64,000 nucleotides of DNA from Leptotrichia wadei (GCF_007990545.2 NZ_AP019829.2:1364001-1428000); one strand, 5' to 3'; counted from the stretch's first letter, positions 28,268-38,493 are shown. The notes: generated by a model not told the origin, from the sequence alone. Translations and numbers: made by a program.

Positions 28268-28996
28268 TTAATGATTTAACACTTTGTCTAAAAATTCCTT
28301 TGCTCTTTCAGTTTTTGGATTTTCAAATAAATCAGCAGGTTTTGCATCTTCCAGAATATATCCTCCATCCATAAAAAATACTCTATTTGCTACATTTTTT
28401 GCAAATCCCATTTCGTGTGTTACCACTATCATTGTCATCCCTGCATGTGCAAGTTCTCTCATAACTTCCAAAACTTCTCCTATCATTTCAGGATCAAGTG
28501 CTGAAGTTGGCTCATCAAACAAGATTATTTTTGGATTCATAGCCAAGGCTCTTGCTATTGCCACCCTTTGCTTTTGACCACCAGACAATTTATTTGGATA
28601 GACATTTCTTTTATCAGCAAGTCCTACTTTTTCAAGTAATTCCATTGCTAATTTTTCAGCTTCTGGCTTTGATATTTTTTTTAGCCTAATTGGACCTAAA
28701 GTAATATTTTCCAAAACTGTTTTATGTGGATACAAGTTAAAATGCTGAAATACCATTCCCACTTCTTCACGAATTTTATTTATATCTACTCTACGTTTCA
28801 GAATATTTTTACCATCTATTCTAATCTCTCCAGAAGTTGGCTCTTCAAGTCTATTTATACAACGTAAAAAAGTCGATTTTCCACTTCCAGATGGTCCAAT
28901 AATAGAAATTACTTCTCCTTCTTTTACTTCTGTACTAATTCCCTTCAGAACTTCCAAATTTCCATATTTTTTCTTTAAATTCTTTATTCTAATCAT
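28268..28996 (-). CDS. Polar amino-acid ABC transporter ATPase
   Basis: This GlnQ-like ATPase powers the import system of this operon. From [12 protein letters not shown] it has 242 residues, the usual family length, with Walker [10 protein letters not shown], the Q-loop [13 protein letters not shown], signature [12 protein letters not shown], Walker [13 protein letters not shown] and the switch VTHEMGF. An in-frame ATG at 29071 would add 25 residues unlike the family and overlap the permease gene by eight bases; it cannot be excluded, because the ribosome site AAGGAA sits very close to the start I chose. Confidence 0.93.
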   Translation of the reverse strand: MIRIKNLKKKYGNLEVLKGISTEVKEGEVISIIGPSGSGKSTFLRCINRLEEPTSGEIRIDGKNILKRRVDINKIREEVGMVFQHFNLYPHKTVLENITLGPIRLKKISKPEAEKLAMELLEKVGLADKRNVYPNKLSGGQKQRVAIARALAMNPKIILFDEPTSALDPEMIGEVLEVMRELAHAGMTMIVVTHEMGFAKNVANRVFFMDGGYILEDAKPADLFENPKTERAKEFLDKVLNH

Positions 28997-29063
28997 TTCC
29001 TTATCTCTTACATCGTTGCCAATTCCTTCAATTCCTTCTGACTCTCTGCATTTTTTATTAAAA

Positions 29064-29801
29064 CTAATCATTTTCCTTTAACTTCATCTCCAATCGTTTC
29101 CCAATAAACGAGAATAATTTTACACTTATATAATAAACTACACCTGTAAATAATATAGGTTTTATACTATAATAAGCAGCCTGTAAACTTTTACTATTCA
29201 TTGTAACATCCATAACGCTAATATATCCCACAATAGAAGTTTCCTTAAATAAATTTATAAATTCATTTACAAGAGCAGGTAAAATATTTTTTACAGCTTG
29301 TGGCATTATAATTTCATTCATTGCCATCCTATAAGGCATCCCTGTAGCTCTTGCAGCTTCCATTTGACCCCTATCAATACTTTCAATTCCTGAACGGATT
29401 GTTTCTTCAACATAAGCTGCACTATTAAGTCCAAGAGCAATTGCAGCTACCCAATAATTATTAAAAACTACTATTACAAAAGAAAGTGTCAATAATTGTA
29501 ACATCATTGGTGTTCCACGCATTATATCAACGTATTCATCAATAACTGCATCCTTTATCATATTAAAAACTTCATTACCTGTTTTCTGAAATTTGAAAAA
29601 TGCTAAAAGCATTCCAAATAATATTCCAATAGCCGCACCAATAACCGTAAGACCAAGAGTAGTCACAAAATAGCTGCTTGCATAAATTTCCCATTCATGA
29701 GGCTGCATATCATGTGGAAATACAAGAAGTACTGTAATCACGACTACTGCCATAAAAAATGTTGTTTTTATTATTTTCCTAGTTTTTTCTAAATCCTCCA
29801 T
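29064..29801 (-). CDS. Polar amino-acid ABC transporter permease
   Basis: A 245-residue inner-membrane permease of the HisM/GlnP family with about five spans. The EAA loop that contacts the ATPase is [28 protein letters not shown]. It is the first gene of the operon with the ATPase and two binding proteins. Its own ribosome site (AAGGA, two bases before ATG) is poorly spaced, while a perfect AAGGAGG lies 31-37 bases upstream before a four-codon ORF. Confidence 0.92.
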   Translation of the reverse strand: MEDLEKTRKIIKTTFFMAVVVITVLLVFPHDMQPHEWEIYASSYFVTTLGLTVIGAAIGILFGMLLAFFKFQKTGNEVFNMIKDAVIDEYVDIMRGTPMMLQLLTLSFVIVVFNNYWVAAIALGLNSAAYVEETIRSGIESIDRGQMEAARATGMPYRMAMNEIIMPQAVKNILPALVNEFINLFKETSIVGYISVMDVTMNSKSLQAAYYSIKPILFTGVVYYISVKLFSFIGKRLEMKLKEND

Positions 29802-30095
29802 ATTCCTTATGAACTTTAATTTTTGTTCATATCCTCCTTATATTTAAATTATTATAATATTATTATACCTAATATTTATTCCTTTTTCAATAAAAAATTT
29901 TAAAAAAATTATTTTGGGTGTATTGTATATTCTCCTAGTTTTTTTAAGAAAAAGATATCCCAATTATCTAAAGTGTTATTTTTTTTATTTTTTCAGATTT
30001 TTTTAGATAAAATAAAATATATTTATAAAATTATTACAATAGCAATTGTACATTTATAAACATTTGAAAAATCATTAATCTCTCAAATGAATTTT

Positions 30096-30419
30096 TTACA
30101 AATAAATCTTTGCCAAATCAAATAAAAATATCATAACAAGCGACACCGAAACAATAATTCCAAGTCCAAATCTTTTTAATGATAAAAAAGCAACGACACC
30201 CATTCCAATCAGTATTTTTACAATGTCATAAGGACTTGTCCCACCTGAAGTGAAAATGTCTGGAAAAACCATAAGTGCCAGTACCGAATACGGCAACGCT
30301 TCAAAAAATTTATTCATTATTGGATTTTTCGGAATCTTCACAAACAGTGGCAGCAGTCTTAAAGCCACCGTTACCAATGCTGAAATGACAACTACTTTAA
30401 AAACTTCTAAGTTATTCAT
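30096..30419 (-). CDS. AzlD-type branched-chain amino-acid transport subunit
   Basis: This 107-residue membrane protein has about four spans and the AzlD family pattern (ALVTVALRLLPLFV, FEALPYSVLALMVFPDIF). Together with the AzlC-like protein encoded just upstream it probably forms an exporter of branched-chain amino acids. The two genes overlap by eight bases, so translation is coupled. Confidence 0.88.
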   Translation of the reverse strand: MNNLEVFKVVVISALVTVALRLLPLFVKIPKNPIMNKFFEALPYSVLALMVFPDIFTSGGTSPYDIVKILIGMGVVAFLSLKRFGLGIIVSVSLVMIFLFDLAKIYL

Positions 30420-31125
30420 TTTCTTTTACCTCATCCTTTCTATGTCTTACCGCATAAATTAAACTTGAACCTATCATAATTAAAATCATCGCCCATCCAC
30501 TACTTACCTTATTTAAAATTGGCAAATACATAAATACAAGTTTTGCGGAAATTACATAAATTACAACTTCAAAAAACTTTGGTAATTTTTGCAGTGACAT
30601 CACAAGCAAACTAAAATATATTGAATATAAAATAAAACTTAGACTTGCACGAAAAACTTCAGGTATCATATTTCCAAAAAGTGAGCCTAGAACAGAGCTT
30701 CCAGCATAGCAAAAATATGGAACTGTATTTAGCCCAATGATATACCAAGGAGAATTTTCTCCCTTTATAATCGCATAAGTTATCGTTTCATCAGTAAGTC
30801 CAACTCCAACCAGTATTTTTTCAAATAATTTAGTTCCATTTTTTAATTGCCTGAAAATCAGTAAATTTAAAAGCAAATATCTCAAATTTATCATAAGTAC
30901 TGAAATTATGACTTCAATCGCTGTAGAATGCTGCACATAAACCATTTTCAAAAGCATAGCTTCCGAGCCGCCGGCATAAATTCCGAATGACATTGCTGCC
31001 GTGACAATCGTATACATTCCGTTATTTTTAGCAATCAGCCCAACTGTAAGACCAAACGGAATATATGCAATTCCCATTCCGATTCCAGCTTTTAGGCCTT
31101 TTAGATATTTTTCTGTATTAATCAT
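30412..31125 (-). CDS. AzlC-type branched-chain amino-acid permease
   Basis: The 237-residue integral membrane protein carries the AzlC pattern (GIAYIPFGLTVGLIAKNNG, AGGSEAMLLKMVY, LTDETITYAI) over about six to eight spans. It is the large subunit of the AzlCD export pair and is co-transcribed with the small subunit downstream. No Lrp-type regulator is adjacent, unlike in Bacillus subtilis. Confidence 0.9.
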   Translation of the reverse strand: MINTEKYLKGLKAGIGMGIAYIPFGLTVGLIAKNNGMYTIVTAAMSFGIYAGGSEAMLLKMVYVQHSTAIEVIISVLMINLRYLLLNLLIFRQLKNGTKLFEKILVGVGLTDETITYAIIKGENSPWYIIGLNTVPYFCYAGSSVLGSLFGNMIPEVFRASLSFILYSIYFSLLVMSLQKLPKFFEVVIYVISAKLVFMYLPILNKVSSGWAMILIMIGSSLIYAVRHRKDEVKENE

Positions 31126-31447
31126 TTTTCTCTTTCTTAATTTCCTTTCTATTTTATTCTATTCTATTATTTATTTTATTTTTATTGTACTCAAACTTAT
31201 TTAAAAATAAAATGCCAAAAATTATATAAATTTAGATTTTGGGTAAAATAGTCACAGTTTTTGAGATCAACTTTAAACTTTAAAGCAGTTTTATATAAAC
31301 TAAATAAATTTCATTATTTAAAAATTATATCACAATTTTTTCATTAATTGAACTTTATTTAAGTTTATTTAACTTTTTTAATTAAAAAAATAAAAAAAGA
31401 AGTTAGTTCATATTCAAGCTAACTCCTTTAATTTTTTTTATTTAATA
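31126..31447. other. 322-bp intergenic region
   Basis: It contains the glnK terminator at its right end and presumably the azlC promoter; no ORF with a ribosome site or structured RNA was found. Confidence 0.45.
31388..31426 (-). terminator. Terminator of amtB-glnK
   Basis: On the minus strand AGTTAG (31419-31424) pairs with CTAACT (31401-31406) and is followed by TCTTTTTTTAT. Confidence 0.7.
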
Positions 31448-31786
31448 TTACAATGCGTCTTTTCCTCTCTCTTTTGTTCTAATTCTAATCACGTCGTCTA
31501 TTGGCAAAATAAATATTTTCCCATCTCCAACTTCTCCAGTATAAACGGCATTTATTATAATGTCAACTAATTTTTCAACATTGTCATCTTGAGTAATTAT
31601 TTCAATTTTTAATTTAGCCAGTAATGTCGGCGTAATTTTTTGCCCACGAAAACTTTCCGTGTAGCCCTTTTGATTTCCGTGTCCCAAAACTTGGCTTACT
31701 GTCATTCCTTTGACTTTGGCTTTTGTCAATGCGTCTTTTAAATCTTCTAATTTATCAGAACGAATTATAACTTCTATTTTTTTCAT
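31448..31786 (-). CDS. PII nitrogen regulatory protein
   Basis: This 112-residue GlnB/GlnK-type trimer senses 2-oxoglutarate and ATP/ADP and plugs the ammonium channel AmtB. The core is complete: [22 protein letters not shown] and the B- and C-loops ([22 protein letters not shown]). In the T-loop residue 51, the tyrosine that is uridylylated in enteric PII, is isoleucine, and residue 46 is Phe. Uridylylation at that site is therefore impossible, and regulation is probably by ligand binding only. The gene follows amtB by 16 bp, the usual glnK arrangement in reversed order. Confidence 0.93.
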   Translation of the reverse strand: MKKIEVIIRSDKLEDLKDALTKAKVKGMTVSQVLGHGNQKGYTESFRGQKITPTLLAKLKIEIITQDDNVEKLVDIIINAVYTGEVGDGKIFILPIDDVIRIRTKERGKDAL

Positions 31787-31802
31787 AATTTTTCTCCTTA
31801 AA

Positions 31803-33038
31803 TTAAGAATCTAGTCCCATAAATGTTGGATAAGCGGTTTCCTTATGTTCACTGTCATCCATCCCCACAGCTTCTTCTCTATCTGTAGCTCTAAGCGGTA
31901 AAAATACACCGATAACTTTTATTATCACAAATGTAAAAGTTCCAGCCCAAATAGCCGTTATCAGTATGGCAGCAACTGTTGCACCAAACAAATGAGTTCC
32001 GCCGTATAAAAGTCCAAAATTTCCCTTTTCTGGCGTTAAACTTGGTGTTGTAAAAATCGCTGTTGCAATTCCTCCAAAAATTTCACCAACACCATGACAG
32101 CCGAAAGCATCTAATGCATCGTCGTACTGCAATTTATGTTTTAAACTTGAAATTGCAAAATAACAGATTGGACTGACTAGGAATCCCATTAAAATTGCCG
32201 AGCCGTAGGAAACATAACCTGCACCTGGTGTAATTGCCACAAGCCCTGCAACTAGACCGGTTGAAGTTCCAACTAATGTAGGAGTTCCGTTACTTAACTT
32301 TTCAATAATTACCCAAGAGCATGTTGCCGCAGCAAGTGATAACATTGTCGTAATAAAAGCGTGAATCGCCGTACTATTTGCTTCAAGAGCTGAACCTGCA
32401 TTAAATCCTAGCCAGCCAAACGCCAAAATTCCTGTTCCAAGCAGTACAAAAGGCACGTTATGCGGACGATACTCGGTTCTTGTAAATTCTCTTCTCTTTC
32501 CAATAATTGTCGCTAAAACAAGTCCAGACACTCCTGATGAGATGTGAACAACATCTCCGCCAGCAAAATCTAATGCTCCCATTTTTGCAAGAAGTCCTCC
32601 GCCCCAGACCATGTGAGCTAAAGGATAATAAACAAATATTAACCAAATTGGAGCAAAAACTAAAAACGGCGCAAACTTTATTCTCCCAGTTACGGCACCT
32701 GTTGCAATGCTTACCGTAATTATTGAAAACATCATTTGAAATAATGCAAAAGCTGCATCTGGAATTTTATATCCTTTTGTACTTGCTGTTTCACTGACTC
32801 CACGTAATAAAACATTTCCAAAATTTCCTATAAATTTCCCGTTTCCAGAAAATGCTAAGGAATACCCCACTAAAAACCACATCACAACTGCAATAGCAAT
32901 TGGAAGAATAACCATCATCATCGTATTAATGACATTTTTTCTTCGTCCCAGACCTCCGTAAAAGAATGCTAGTCCCGGGGTCATAAAAAGCACTAATGCT
33001 GATGAAAATAAAATAAAAACTACACTTGCTGTATCCAT
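31803..33038 (-). CDS. amtB: Ammonium transporter
   Basis: AmtB conducts ammonia/ammonium through the inner membrane. The 411-residue protein has eleven spans and the family motifs [50 protein letters not shown] and [13 protein letters not shown]; both pore histidines are in HISSG and CHGVG. No cleavable signal peptide is evident. It heads the amtB-glnK operon and has a strong sigma-70 promoter, with no sign of a sigma-54 site. Confidence 0.95.
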   Translation of the reverse strand: MDTASVVFILFSSALVLFMTPGLAFFYGGLGRRKNVINTMMMVILPIAIAVVMWFLVGYSLAFSGNGKFIGNFGNVLLRGVSETASTKGYKIPDAAFALFQMMFSIITVSIATGAVTGRIKFAPFLVFAPIWLIFVYYPLAHMVWGGGLLAKMGALDFAGGDVVHISSGVSGLVLATIIGKRREFTRTEYRPHNVPFVLLGTGILAFGWLGFNAGSALEANSTAIHAFITTMLSLAAATCSWVIIEKLSNGTPTLVGTSTGLVAGLVAITPGAGYVSYGSAILMGFLVSPICYFAISSLKHKLQYDDALDAFGCHGVGEIFGGIATAIFTTPSLTPEKGNFGLLYGGTHLFGATVAAILITAIWAGTFTFVIIKVIGVFLPLRATDREEAVGMDDSEHKETAYPTFMGLDS

Positions 33039-33092
33039 ACTGATACCTCCTCTATCTTAATTTTTTCGACATCCTGTGTCCTTTAATGACCT

Positions 33093-33121
33093 ATTCTAGC
33101 AATTTTTAAATAATTAGTCAA
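33093..33121 (-). promoter_or_regulatory. Promoter of amtB-glnK
   Basis: On the minus strand TTGACT (33116-33121) and TAGAAT (33093-33098) are 17 bp apart. The leader then contains GACA/TGTC as a short inverted repeat. Confidence 0.65.
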
Positions 33122-33160
33122 ATATATTATATATATTTTTACCATATATAAAACATATCA

Positions 33161-36100
33161 TTACTTTAACAATCCCCAGTTTTTAGCCACACTTCCATTA
33201 GCTTTCAACGGAACTTTCTTAAACTTAACTGTATTTTCCATAATTTTCTCAATTTTTTCCATATATTCCTTAGAAAATTCATCACAGACTTCAAAAATCA
33301 GCTCATCGTGAACTTGAAGAAGCATTTTGATATTTTTATCATTTTTAAATTCTTCATGAAGCTCAATCATGACTTTTTTTATAATATTCGCCGCTGTTCC
33401 CTGAACAACAGTATTTACCGCCATTCTCACAGCTTGTGCCTGAATATTTTTATTTTTTGCATTAATTCCACTAATATATCTTCTCGTTCCATAAAAAGTT
33501 TCCACAAACCCATGAAGCTTAGCCGTCTCTGTCACAATTTCCAAAAATTTTCTAACTCTTGGATACTCCTCAAAATATGTCCTGATATATTGTGAAGCCT
33601 CCTGAACTGTAATTCCCAGTTCCTTAGACAGTCCAAACGGAGTTTTCCCATAAAGAATACTAAAGTTAATTACTTTTGCGATGCTTCTTTCATTTCTTGA
33701 AATTTCATCTTCTTCTGTTTTAAAAAATATTTTTCTAGCCGTCAAGCTATGTAAATCCTGATCATCCTGATAAGCCTGCACCAAATGCTTATCCTTCGAT
33801 AATTCAGCCAAAACTCTCAGTTCAATTTGAGAATAGTCAAATGAAATCAAGCTATGCCCTTCCTTTGCGACAAAACCTGTACGAATCCTGATTCCATCAT
33901 CTGTTCTCACAGGAATATTCTGTAAATTTGGATTTGCCGAGGAAAGCCGACCAGTAGATGTTCCATTTTGATTAAAAGTCGTATGAATTCTGTCCTCTTT
34001 ATCCGCCAACTTTGGAATCGGCTCAATATAAGTAGACAATAATTTCTTATAAGCTCTGTATTCCAGTAATTTTTTCCCAATCATCCGCTTATCTTCTGCC
34101 AATTCCCCATTGTTAGCAATCATTTCCAGAACTTCCACATTTGTCGAATATCCAGTTTTTGTCTTTTTTCCCGATGGAATCTGCAATTTTTCAAACAAAA
34201 CTTCCCCCAGTTGCTGTGGCGAATCAATATTAAATTCTTCACCAGCAAGTTCATAAATTTCATTTTGAAGCATATTTATCTTTTCTTCCAGCTCATTTTG
34301 AAATTCTCCAAAATACTTTTTATCAATTTTTATCCCAGTTTCCTCCATCTGTGCCAACACTGGTATTAACCGACTTTCCAATTTATCAAAAATATTTAGA
34401 AATTGCTCATTTTGCAATCTATTTTTTAAAATTGTTTCCAATTTATAAATAAAAAACGTTCTCTTTGATAAAAATTCAGAAATCACATTATCTGAAACAT
34501 TACTAAAATTCTTTTTTCTTCTCTCCTTTTTAAACTTTTCCTCAAAAGTAGCAATCTCCACTTCAAATTCATCTAGAATTATTTCCTCAATTTCCTGTAA
34601 ACTTTCCGTTCCCAGTACATATCTTGCAAGCAAAATATCAAAATATTCAGTACATTTTATCCCAAACCTGTTATTATTTATCCCATAAGTTTTTCCGCCA
34701 ACAGAATAGCCAAAATACTCACTTTCCCCATTTTTCATATATTCTTTCACATTATAGGCGATAATTTCTTTTTCACTCAATAATTTATAAATATTTTCAA
34801 TATTTTTTTTATTATTTTTCTTCTCATCAGCACTATTACTTAAAGCAAACAAATTAATTTGTGCTCCAGATTCTACATTTTCTTGATTATCATTTTGCAA
34901 AATATCCTGAAGTTCACTATCTAAAAGCACAATATTTGTCTTTTCATCGCAAATGGAGATTCCAAGCATATTTTCAAAAATCGCTACTTTTTTATCCATT
35001 TTTTCAATCACAGAATAAGCCTCATTCCAGCTCATAACTTTCCCGTAATTTCTCTCAAAATATATTTTTCCTCCTTTAACTTTTCTATTTTTTTCACTTT
35101 TTTGACTTTCCATCACGTTTTCTTCAGCTTTTTTTTTCTGATCTTCATATTCTGCAATCAATTTCCCCTTCAATTCCTGAATCTCATCCATTTTTTTATC
35201 CATTTCCGAATTATGCTCATATTCAACCTGCTCATAAAAATGTGAAATTCCATCAAAAATCGGATTTTCTCTATCATACTCCAATTCCTGCCTTTTAATT
35301 TCTTCCTTTTCCTGCTCTAATCTCTCTTTTTCCAGTTTATCTTCATTTAATCTTTTATTTTTTTCTAAAATTCCCTTCTCTCCCTCTGTAAGCCCCTCTT
35401 GACCTTCACTTTGCAATTTTTCCCTTTCTTCCTGTATCGCTTTAGAAAACCTTTTAAAATCCAGTTCTTCATACAATTTCAAAAGACTATCAAAATCCTT
35501 TTCCTCAAATTTCAATTTATTTTTATCATATTCAACATTAAGTTCCTTTTTAACAGTTGCAAGTTCCCGACTTATAAAGGCATTTTCCCTATCAGTCAGC
35601 AATTTTTCCTTCTGTTTTCCCTTAATTTCATCAATATTTTCATAAATTCCTTCCAAATTGCCATAAGCTGTAATAAGTTTCGCTCCATTTTTAGGTCCAA
35701 TTCCAGCAACTCCTGGAATTCCATCTGACTTATCTCCCATAAGCCCAAACAAATCAGGTATCTTATCAGGTGTAACTCCCAGATATTCAACCACATCTTC
35801 ATCAGTTTTTATTTGCTTAAATGCAGAATTTTTGTCACCCTTTCCAAGCAAAGCGATATTAATTTTCTCATCCACAAGCTGCGCCAAATCCTTATCCCCA
35901 GTTATTACAAAAACCTCGATTTCCTCATCAGCATCATTAGAAAATTTCGTAGCAAATGTAGCAATCACATCATCCGCTTCCTGCCCAGCCTTCTTGTATT
36001 TTGGAATCCTATACCCATCCAAAACCTTCATAATAGTATCAATCTGCATAACAAGCTCTTCTGGCATACTTTCCCTATGCGCCTTATAAGTTTCCAGTTC

Positions 36101-36304
36101 TTCAGTTCTCTCCAGCTCATCCCTTTTCACATCCAGACAAGCCACCAGATAATCAGGTCTGAATTCCCTAATTACACTTTCTAGAGTATTAATAAATCCG
36201 AATGTAGCTCCAGTAGACATTCCGCTGCTATTTCTCATCCCCATCAGTGCAAAATGGCTTCTATACATAATCGCACTCGTATCCAATATAACTGCTCTCT
36301 TCAA
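33161..36304 (-). CDS. polA: DNA polymerase I
   Basis: PolA fills gaps and removes RNA primers. I favour a TTG start at 36304 because GAGG lies eight bases upstream and the protein then begins MKRAVILDTSAIMYRSH, the normal family start; this gives 1047 residues. The 5'-nuclease domain occupies about 1-295. A charged, coiled-coil insert of about 125 residues (35065-35440) follows. The proofreading-like domain has lost its metal ligands (KVAIFENMLGIS where Asp-x-Glu is expected). The polymerase domain is intact with motif A DYSQIELRVLAELS, motif B RSIAKVINFSILYGKTPFG and motif C QVHDELIFEV. Confidence 0.95.
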   Translation of the reverse strand: MKRAVILDTSAIMYRSHFALMGMRNSSGMSTGATFGFINTLESVIREFRPDYLVACLDVKRDELERTEELETYKAHRESMPEELVMQIDTIMKVLDGYRIPKYKKAGQEADDVIATFATKFSNDADEEIEVFVITGDKDLAQLVDEKINIALLGKGDKNSAFKQIKTDEDVVEYLGVTPDKIPDLFGLMGDKSDGIPGVAGIGPKNGAKLITAYGNLEGIYENIDEIKGKQKEKLLTDRENAFISRELATVKKELNVEYDKNKLKFEEKDFDSLLKLYEELDFKRFSKAIQEEREKLQSEGQEGLTEGEKGILEKNKRLNEDKLEKERLEQEKEEIKRQELEYDRENPIFDGISHFYEQVEYEHNSEMDKKMDEIQELKGKLIAEYEDQKKKAEENVMESQKSEKNRKVKGGKIYFERNYGKVMSWNEAYSVIEKMDKKVAIFENMLGISICDEKTNIVLLDSELQDILQNDNQENVESGAQINLFALSNSADEKKNNKKNIENIYKLLSEKEIIAYNVKEYMKNGESEYFGYSVGGKTYGINNNRFGIKCTEYFDILLARYVLGTESLQEIEEIILDEFEVEIATFEEKFKKERRKKNFSNVSDNVISEFLSKRTFFIYKLETILKNRLQNEQFLNIFDKLESRLIPVLAQMEETGIKIDKKYFGEFQNELEEKINMLQNEIYELAGEEFNIDSPQQLGEVLFEKLQIPSGKKTKTGYSTNVEVLEMIANNGELAEDKRMIGKKLLEYRAYKKLLSTYIEPIPKLADKEDRIHTTFNQNGTSTGRLSSANPNLQNIPVRTDDGIRIRTGFVAKEGHSLISFDYSQIELRVLAELSKDKHLVQAYQDDQDLHSLTARKIFFKTEEDEISRNERSIAKVINFSILYGKTPFGLSKELGITVQEASQYIRTYFEEYPRVRKFLEIVTETAKLHGFVETFYGTRRYISGINAKNKNIQAQAVRMAVNTVVQGTAANIIKKVMIELHEEFKNDKNIKMLLQVHDELIFEVCDEFSKEYMEKIEKIMENTVKFKKVPLKANGSVAKNWGLLK

Positions 36305-36444
36305 CTTAATTGTCCTCTTTTCTTTTTTTATTTTTGTTTTCACTAATCTAAAATATCTTGTAATTATAAATATTATCAATATCTAATCTTTATAACTTAT
36401 ACAATTATTTACGTTTAATTTTACACAAAAAGAAATTAAATATG

Positions 36445-36481
36445 ATAAAAAAATACCATCCTATTTCTAAGACAGTATTTT
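36445..36481 (-). terminator. Terminator of rplU-prp-rpmA
   Basis: On the minus strand a 14-bp stem, with some G-U pairs, closes a GAAA tetraloop (36468-36481 with 36450-36463) and is followed by a T-run. It is the strongest terminator in the window. Confidence 0.85.
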
Positions 36482-36506
36482 ACAAAATATATTATTTTTT
36501 ATTTTA

Positions 36507-36800
36507 TTATGCTTCTGCTCTTTCAGGATAAATACTTACTCTTTTTTTACCATTTCCAAATTTTTCAAATTTTACATATCCATCAGTTAATGCGAATAAA
36601 GTATAATCTTTTCCTAATTTTGCATTAGTTCCAGCATAAAATTTACTTCCTCTTTGTCTTACAATGATGTTTCCAGCTTTTACAGCTTCTCCATCATATT
36701 TTTTTATTCCTAAATATTTAGGATTAGAATCTCTACCATTTCTAGTTGATCCTTGTCCTTTTTTTGAGGCAAATAACTGTAAGTTTAATTTTAATAACAT
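36507..36800 (-). CDS. rpmA: 50S ribosomal protein L27
   Basis: L27 lies near the peptidyl-transferase centre. The 97-residue protein has the family body ([42 protein letters not shown]). It begins with an extra [11 protein letters not shown] before SKKG, the cleavable extension seen in Firmicutes and Fusobacteria that the protease Prp removes so that the mature N terminus can reach the active site. The Prp gene is directly upstream in the same operon. Confidence 0.97.
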   Translation of the reverse strand: MLLKLNLQLFASKKGQGSTRNGRDSNPKYLGIKKYDGEAVKAGNIIVRQRGSKFYAGTNAKLGKDYTLFALTDGYVKFEKFGNGKKRVSIYPERAEA

Positions 36801-36883
36801 TTTCCAACCTCCTTGATTTTTTCTTTATGTCTTTAATTCATAGTTCTTTTCAAACTTTACTTTTGTGAATCTGATATTTTTTA

Positions 36884-37228
36884 TTATTTCTTTTCTATTT
36901 TCTCTTCAAGTCTCACGAACTCACTATAACTTCTTGCAACCGCCTTTAAATACGAATACATTGATTCAATCAAAATATCCGCTTTTTCCAGTTCCTCATC
37001 AGTTAATTCAGATTCTTTCAAATCACAAGTAATAAGTCCATCTTTCTCAACATACTCCAACTTTTCTTGAAGTTTCAAAGTTTCAATAAGCCCATTAATT
37101 GTCATTTGTCCTACTGATGAAACAGCTGCACAAATTACATCTTCTCCAAATCCTGAAAAATCTGCATGTCCTTTTATTTTAAAGTATGTTATTCTATTAT
37201 TCTGTCTTTGAATTTCTATTTTTATCAT
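36884..37228 (-). CDS. prp: Ribosomal-processing cysteine protease Prp
   Basis: Prp cleaves the N-terminal extension of L27. The 114-residue protein shows the catalytic histidine in IKGHADFSGFGEDVICAAVSS (split here as GHADFSG and DVICAAVSS), with the catalytic cysteine in DVICAA twelve residues later. It lies between rplU and rpmA, the standard position, and its substrate in the next gene carries the expected cleavage motif NLQLFA. Confidence 0.95.
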   Translation of the reverse strand: MIKIEIQRQNNRITYFKIKGHADFSGFGEDVICAAVSSVGQMTINGLIETLKLQEKLEYVEKDGLITCDLKESELTDEELEKADILIESMYSYLKAVARSYSEFVRLEEKIEKK

Positions 37229-37286
37229 TCAAACCACAACATCTTTCATAGTTTAAAAGTTAACTTATATTTTTATATTATTTCAA

Positions 37287-37595
37287 TTAAGCATTAATTG
37301 ATTTAATTTCAATTGCTGTAAATAATTGTCTGTGTCCTTTTTTTCTATAGTAAGTTTTTTTGTTATATTTAAAGTTAATTTTTTTATCAGCTTTTCCATG
37401 CGATTTAACTGTAGCTACAACTTTAGCTCCTTCCACAACTGGAGTTCCAACTTTTACGTTATCTCCTTCTCCAACTAATAGAACTTCATTAATTTCGATG
37501 TCTGAATCAACATCAGCTGCTAATTTTTCAACTTTTAATACAGTTCCAACTTCTACTTTGTATTGTTTTCCACCTGTTTTAATTACTGCAAACAT
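37287..37595 (-). CDS. rplU: 50S ribosomal protein L21
   Basis: L21 is a large-subunit protein that binds 23S rRNA. The 102-residue sequence is complete ([17 protein letters not shown] to [19 protein letters not shown]). It is the first gene of rplU-prp-rpmA and is preceded by GGAGGTGA and by a leader with a hairpin that may be an autoregulatory site. Confidence 0.97.
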   Translation of the reverse strand: MFAVIKTGGKQYKVEVGTVLKVEKLAADVDSDIEINEVLLVGEGDNVKVGTPVVEGAKVVATVKSHGKADKKINFKYNKKTYYRKKGHRQLFTAIEIKSINA

Positions 37596-37604
37596 TTATG
37601 TTCA

Positions 37605-37660
37605 CCTCCAAATAATTTATCGCTATTATTGGTATTAGCCACCAATTTTACGCGTACATC
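37605..37660 (-). promoter_or_regulatory. Possible rplU leader RNA structure
   Basis: In the 5' leader the minus strand has ATTGGT and ACCAAT forming a stem around GGCTAAT, flanked by CGCG and AGCG that may close an outer helix. Leaders regulating L21 operons are known in Firmicutes; homology to them is not shown here. Confidence 0.4.
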
Positions 37661-37666
37661 TTAATT

Positions 37667-37695
37667 AGTTTACTATATTTTCACTAATTTGTCAA
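37667..37695 (-). promoter_or_regulatory. Promoter of rplU-prp-rpmA
   Basis: On the minus strand TTGACA (37690-37695) and TAAACT (37667-37672) are 17 bp apart. Confidence 0.75.
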
Positions 37696-37696
37696 A

Positions 37697-38458
37697 TTAT
37701 TTTTTTCTATAAATATTAAATCCAGTCGCCTGATTTGTAGCCATTATCGTAATATCTGAAATTTGTACGTGTTTTGGCTGATTTGCAATATAAAGTATCG
37801 TATTTGCAATGTCTTCAGGCTTTAGTGCTTCGACTCCTTCATAAACCTTTTTAGCCTGCTCCATATTCCCATGAAATCTCACATTGCTAAAATTAGTTTC
37901 CACAATTCCAGGCTGAACAGTTGTAACTTTTATATTTTTATCAATCGTATCAATCCTAATTCCATCACTCAACACTTTTACAGCAGATTTTGTAGCGCAA
38001 TATACAGCAGCCCCTGCATAAGCATAAATTCCAGCAGTCGATCCAATATTTATAATATGCCCTGCATTATTTGCAACCATGCTAGGCAAAATCTGTCTTG
38101 TAACATACAATAGCCCCTTCACATTTGTATTTATCATCTGTTCAATATCCGCAATATCATAATCTTGAAACTTATCCAGCCCTAGAGCAAGCCCTGCATT
38201 ATTTATCAGTATATCAACTTTCTTCACATCTTCCAGTATTTTTTTAGTAAATTTCACAACATCATTATACTTTGTGACATCAAGCACAAAAATATATGCA
38301 TTAGTACCATATTTTCTATCAATATCAGCCTTAATTTCCTTCAACTTATCCAAATTTCTGGCACACAAAATTACATTATCTCCATTTTTAGCAAATGCAT
38401 AAGCAGTTTCCTTCCCAATTCCACTTGTAGCACCAGTAATAAAAATATTTCTATTCAT
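37697..38458 (-). CDS. Short-chain dehydrogenase/reductase
   Basis: A 253-residue classical SDR. The cofactor loop is TGATSGIG (residues 8-15), NNAG is at about 88-91, and the catalytic Ser and YCATK follow. An Arg after the second strand (CARNLDK) suggests NADP(H). The sequence resembles the YdfG-type 3-hydroxy-acid or serine dehydrogenases, but the substrate cannot be fixed. It lies 35 bp downstream of the broken toxin gene and 2 bp from the rplU promoter. Confidence 0.88.
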   Translation of the reverse strand: MNRNIFITGATSGIGKETAYAFAKNGDNVILCARNLDKLKEIKADIDRKYGTNAYIFVLDVTKYNDVVKFTKKILEDVKKVDILINNAGLALGLDKFQDYDIADIEQMINTNVKGLLYVTRQILPSMVANNAGHIINIGSTAGIYAYAGAAVYCATKSAVKVLSDGIRIDTIDKNIKVTTVQPGIVETNFSNVRFHGNMEQAKKVYEGVEALKPEDIANTILYIANQPKHVQISDITIMATNQATGFNIYRKK

Positions 38459-38493
38459 AAAAACTCACTCCCTATATTTAAATTTATCATTAT

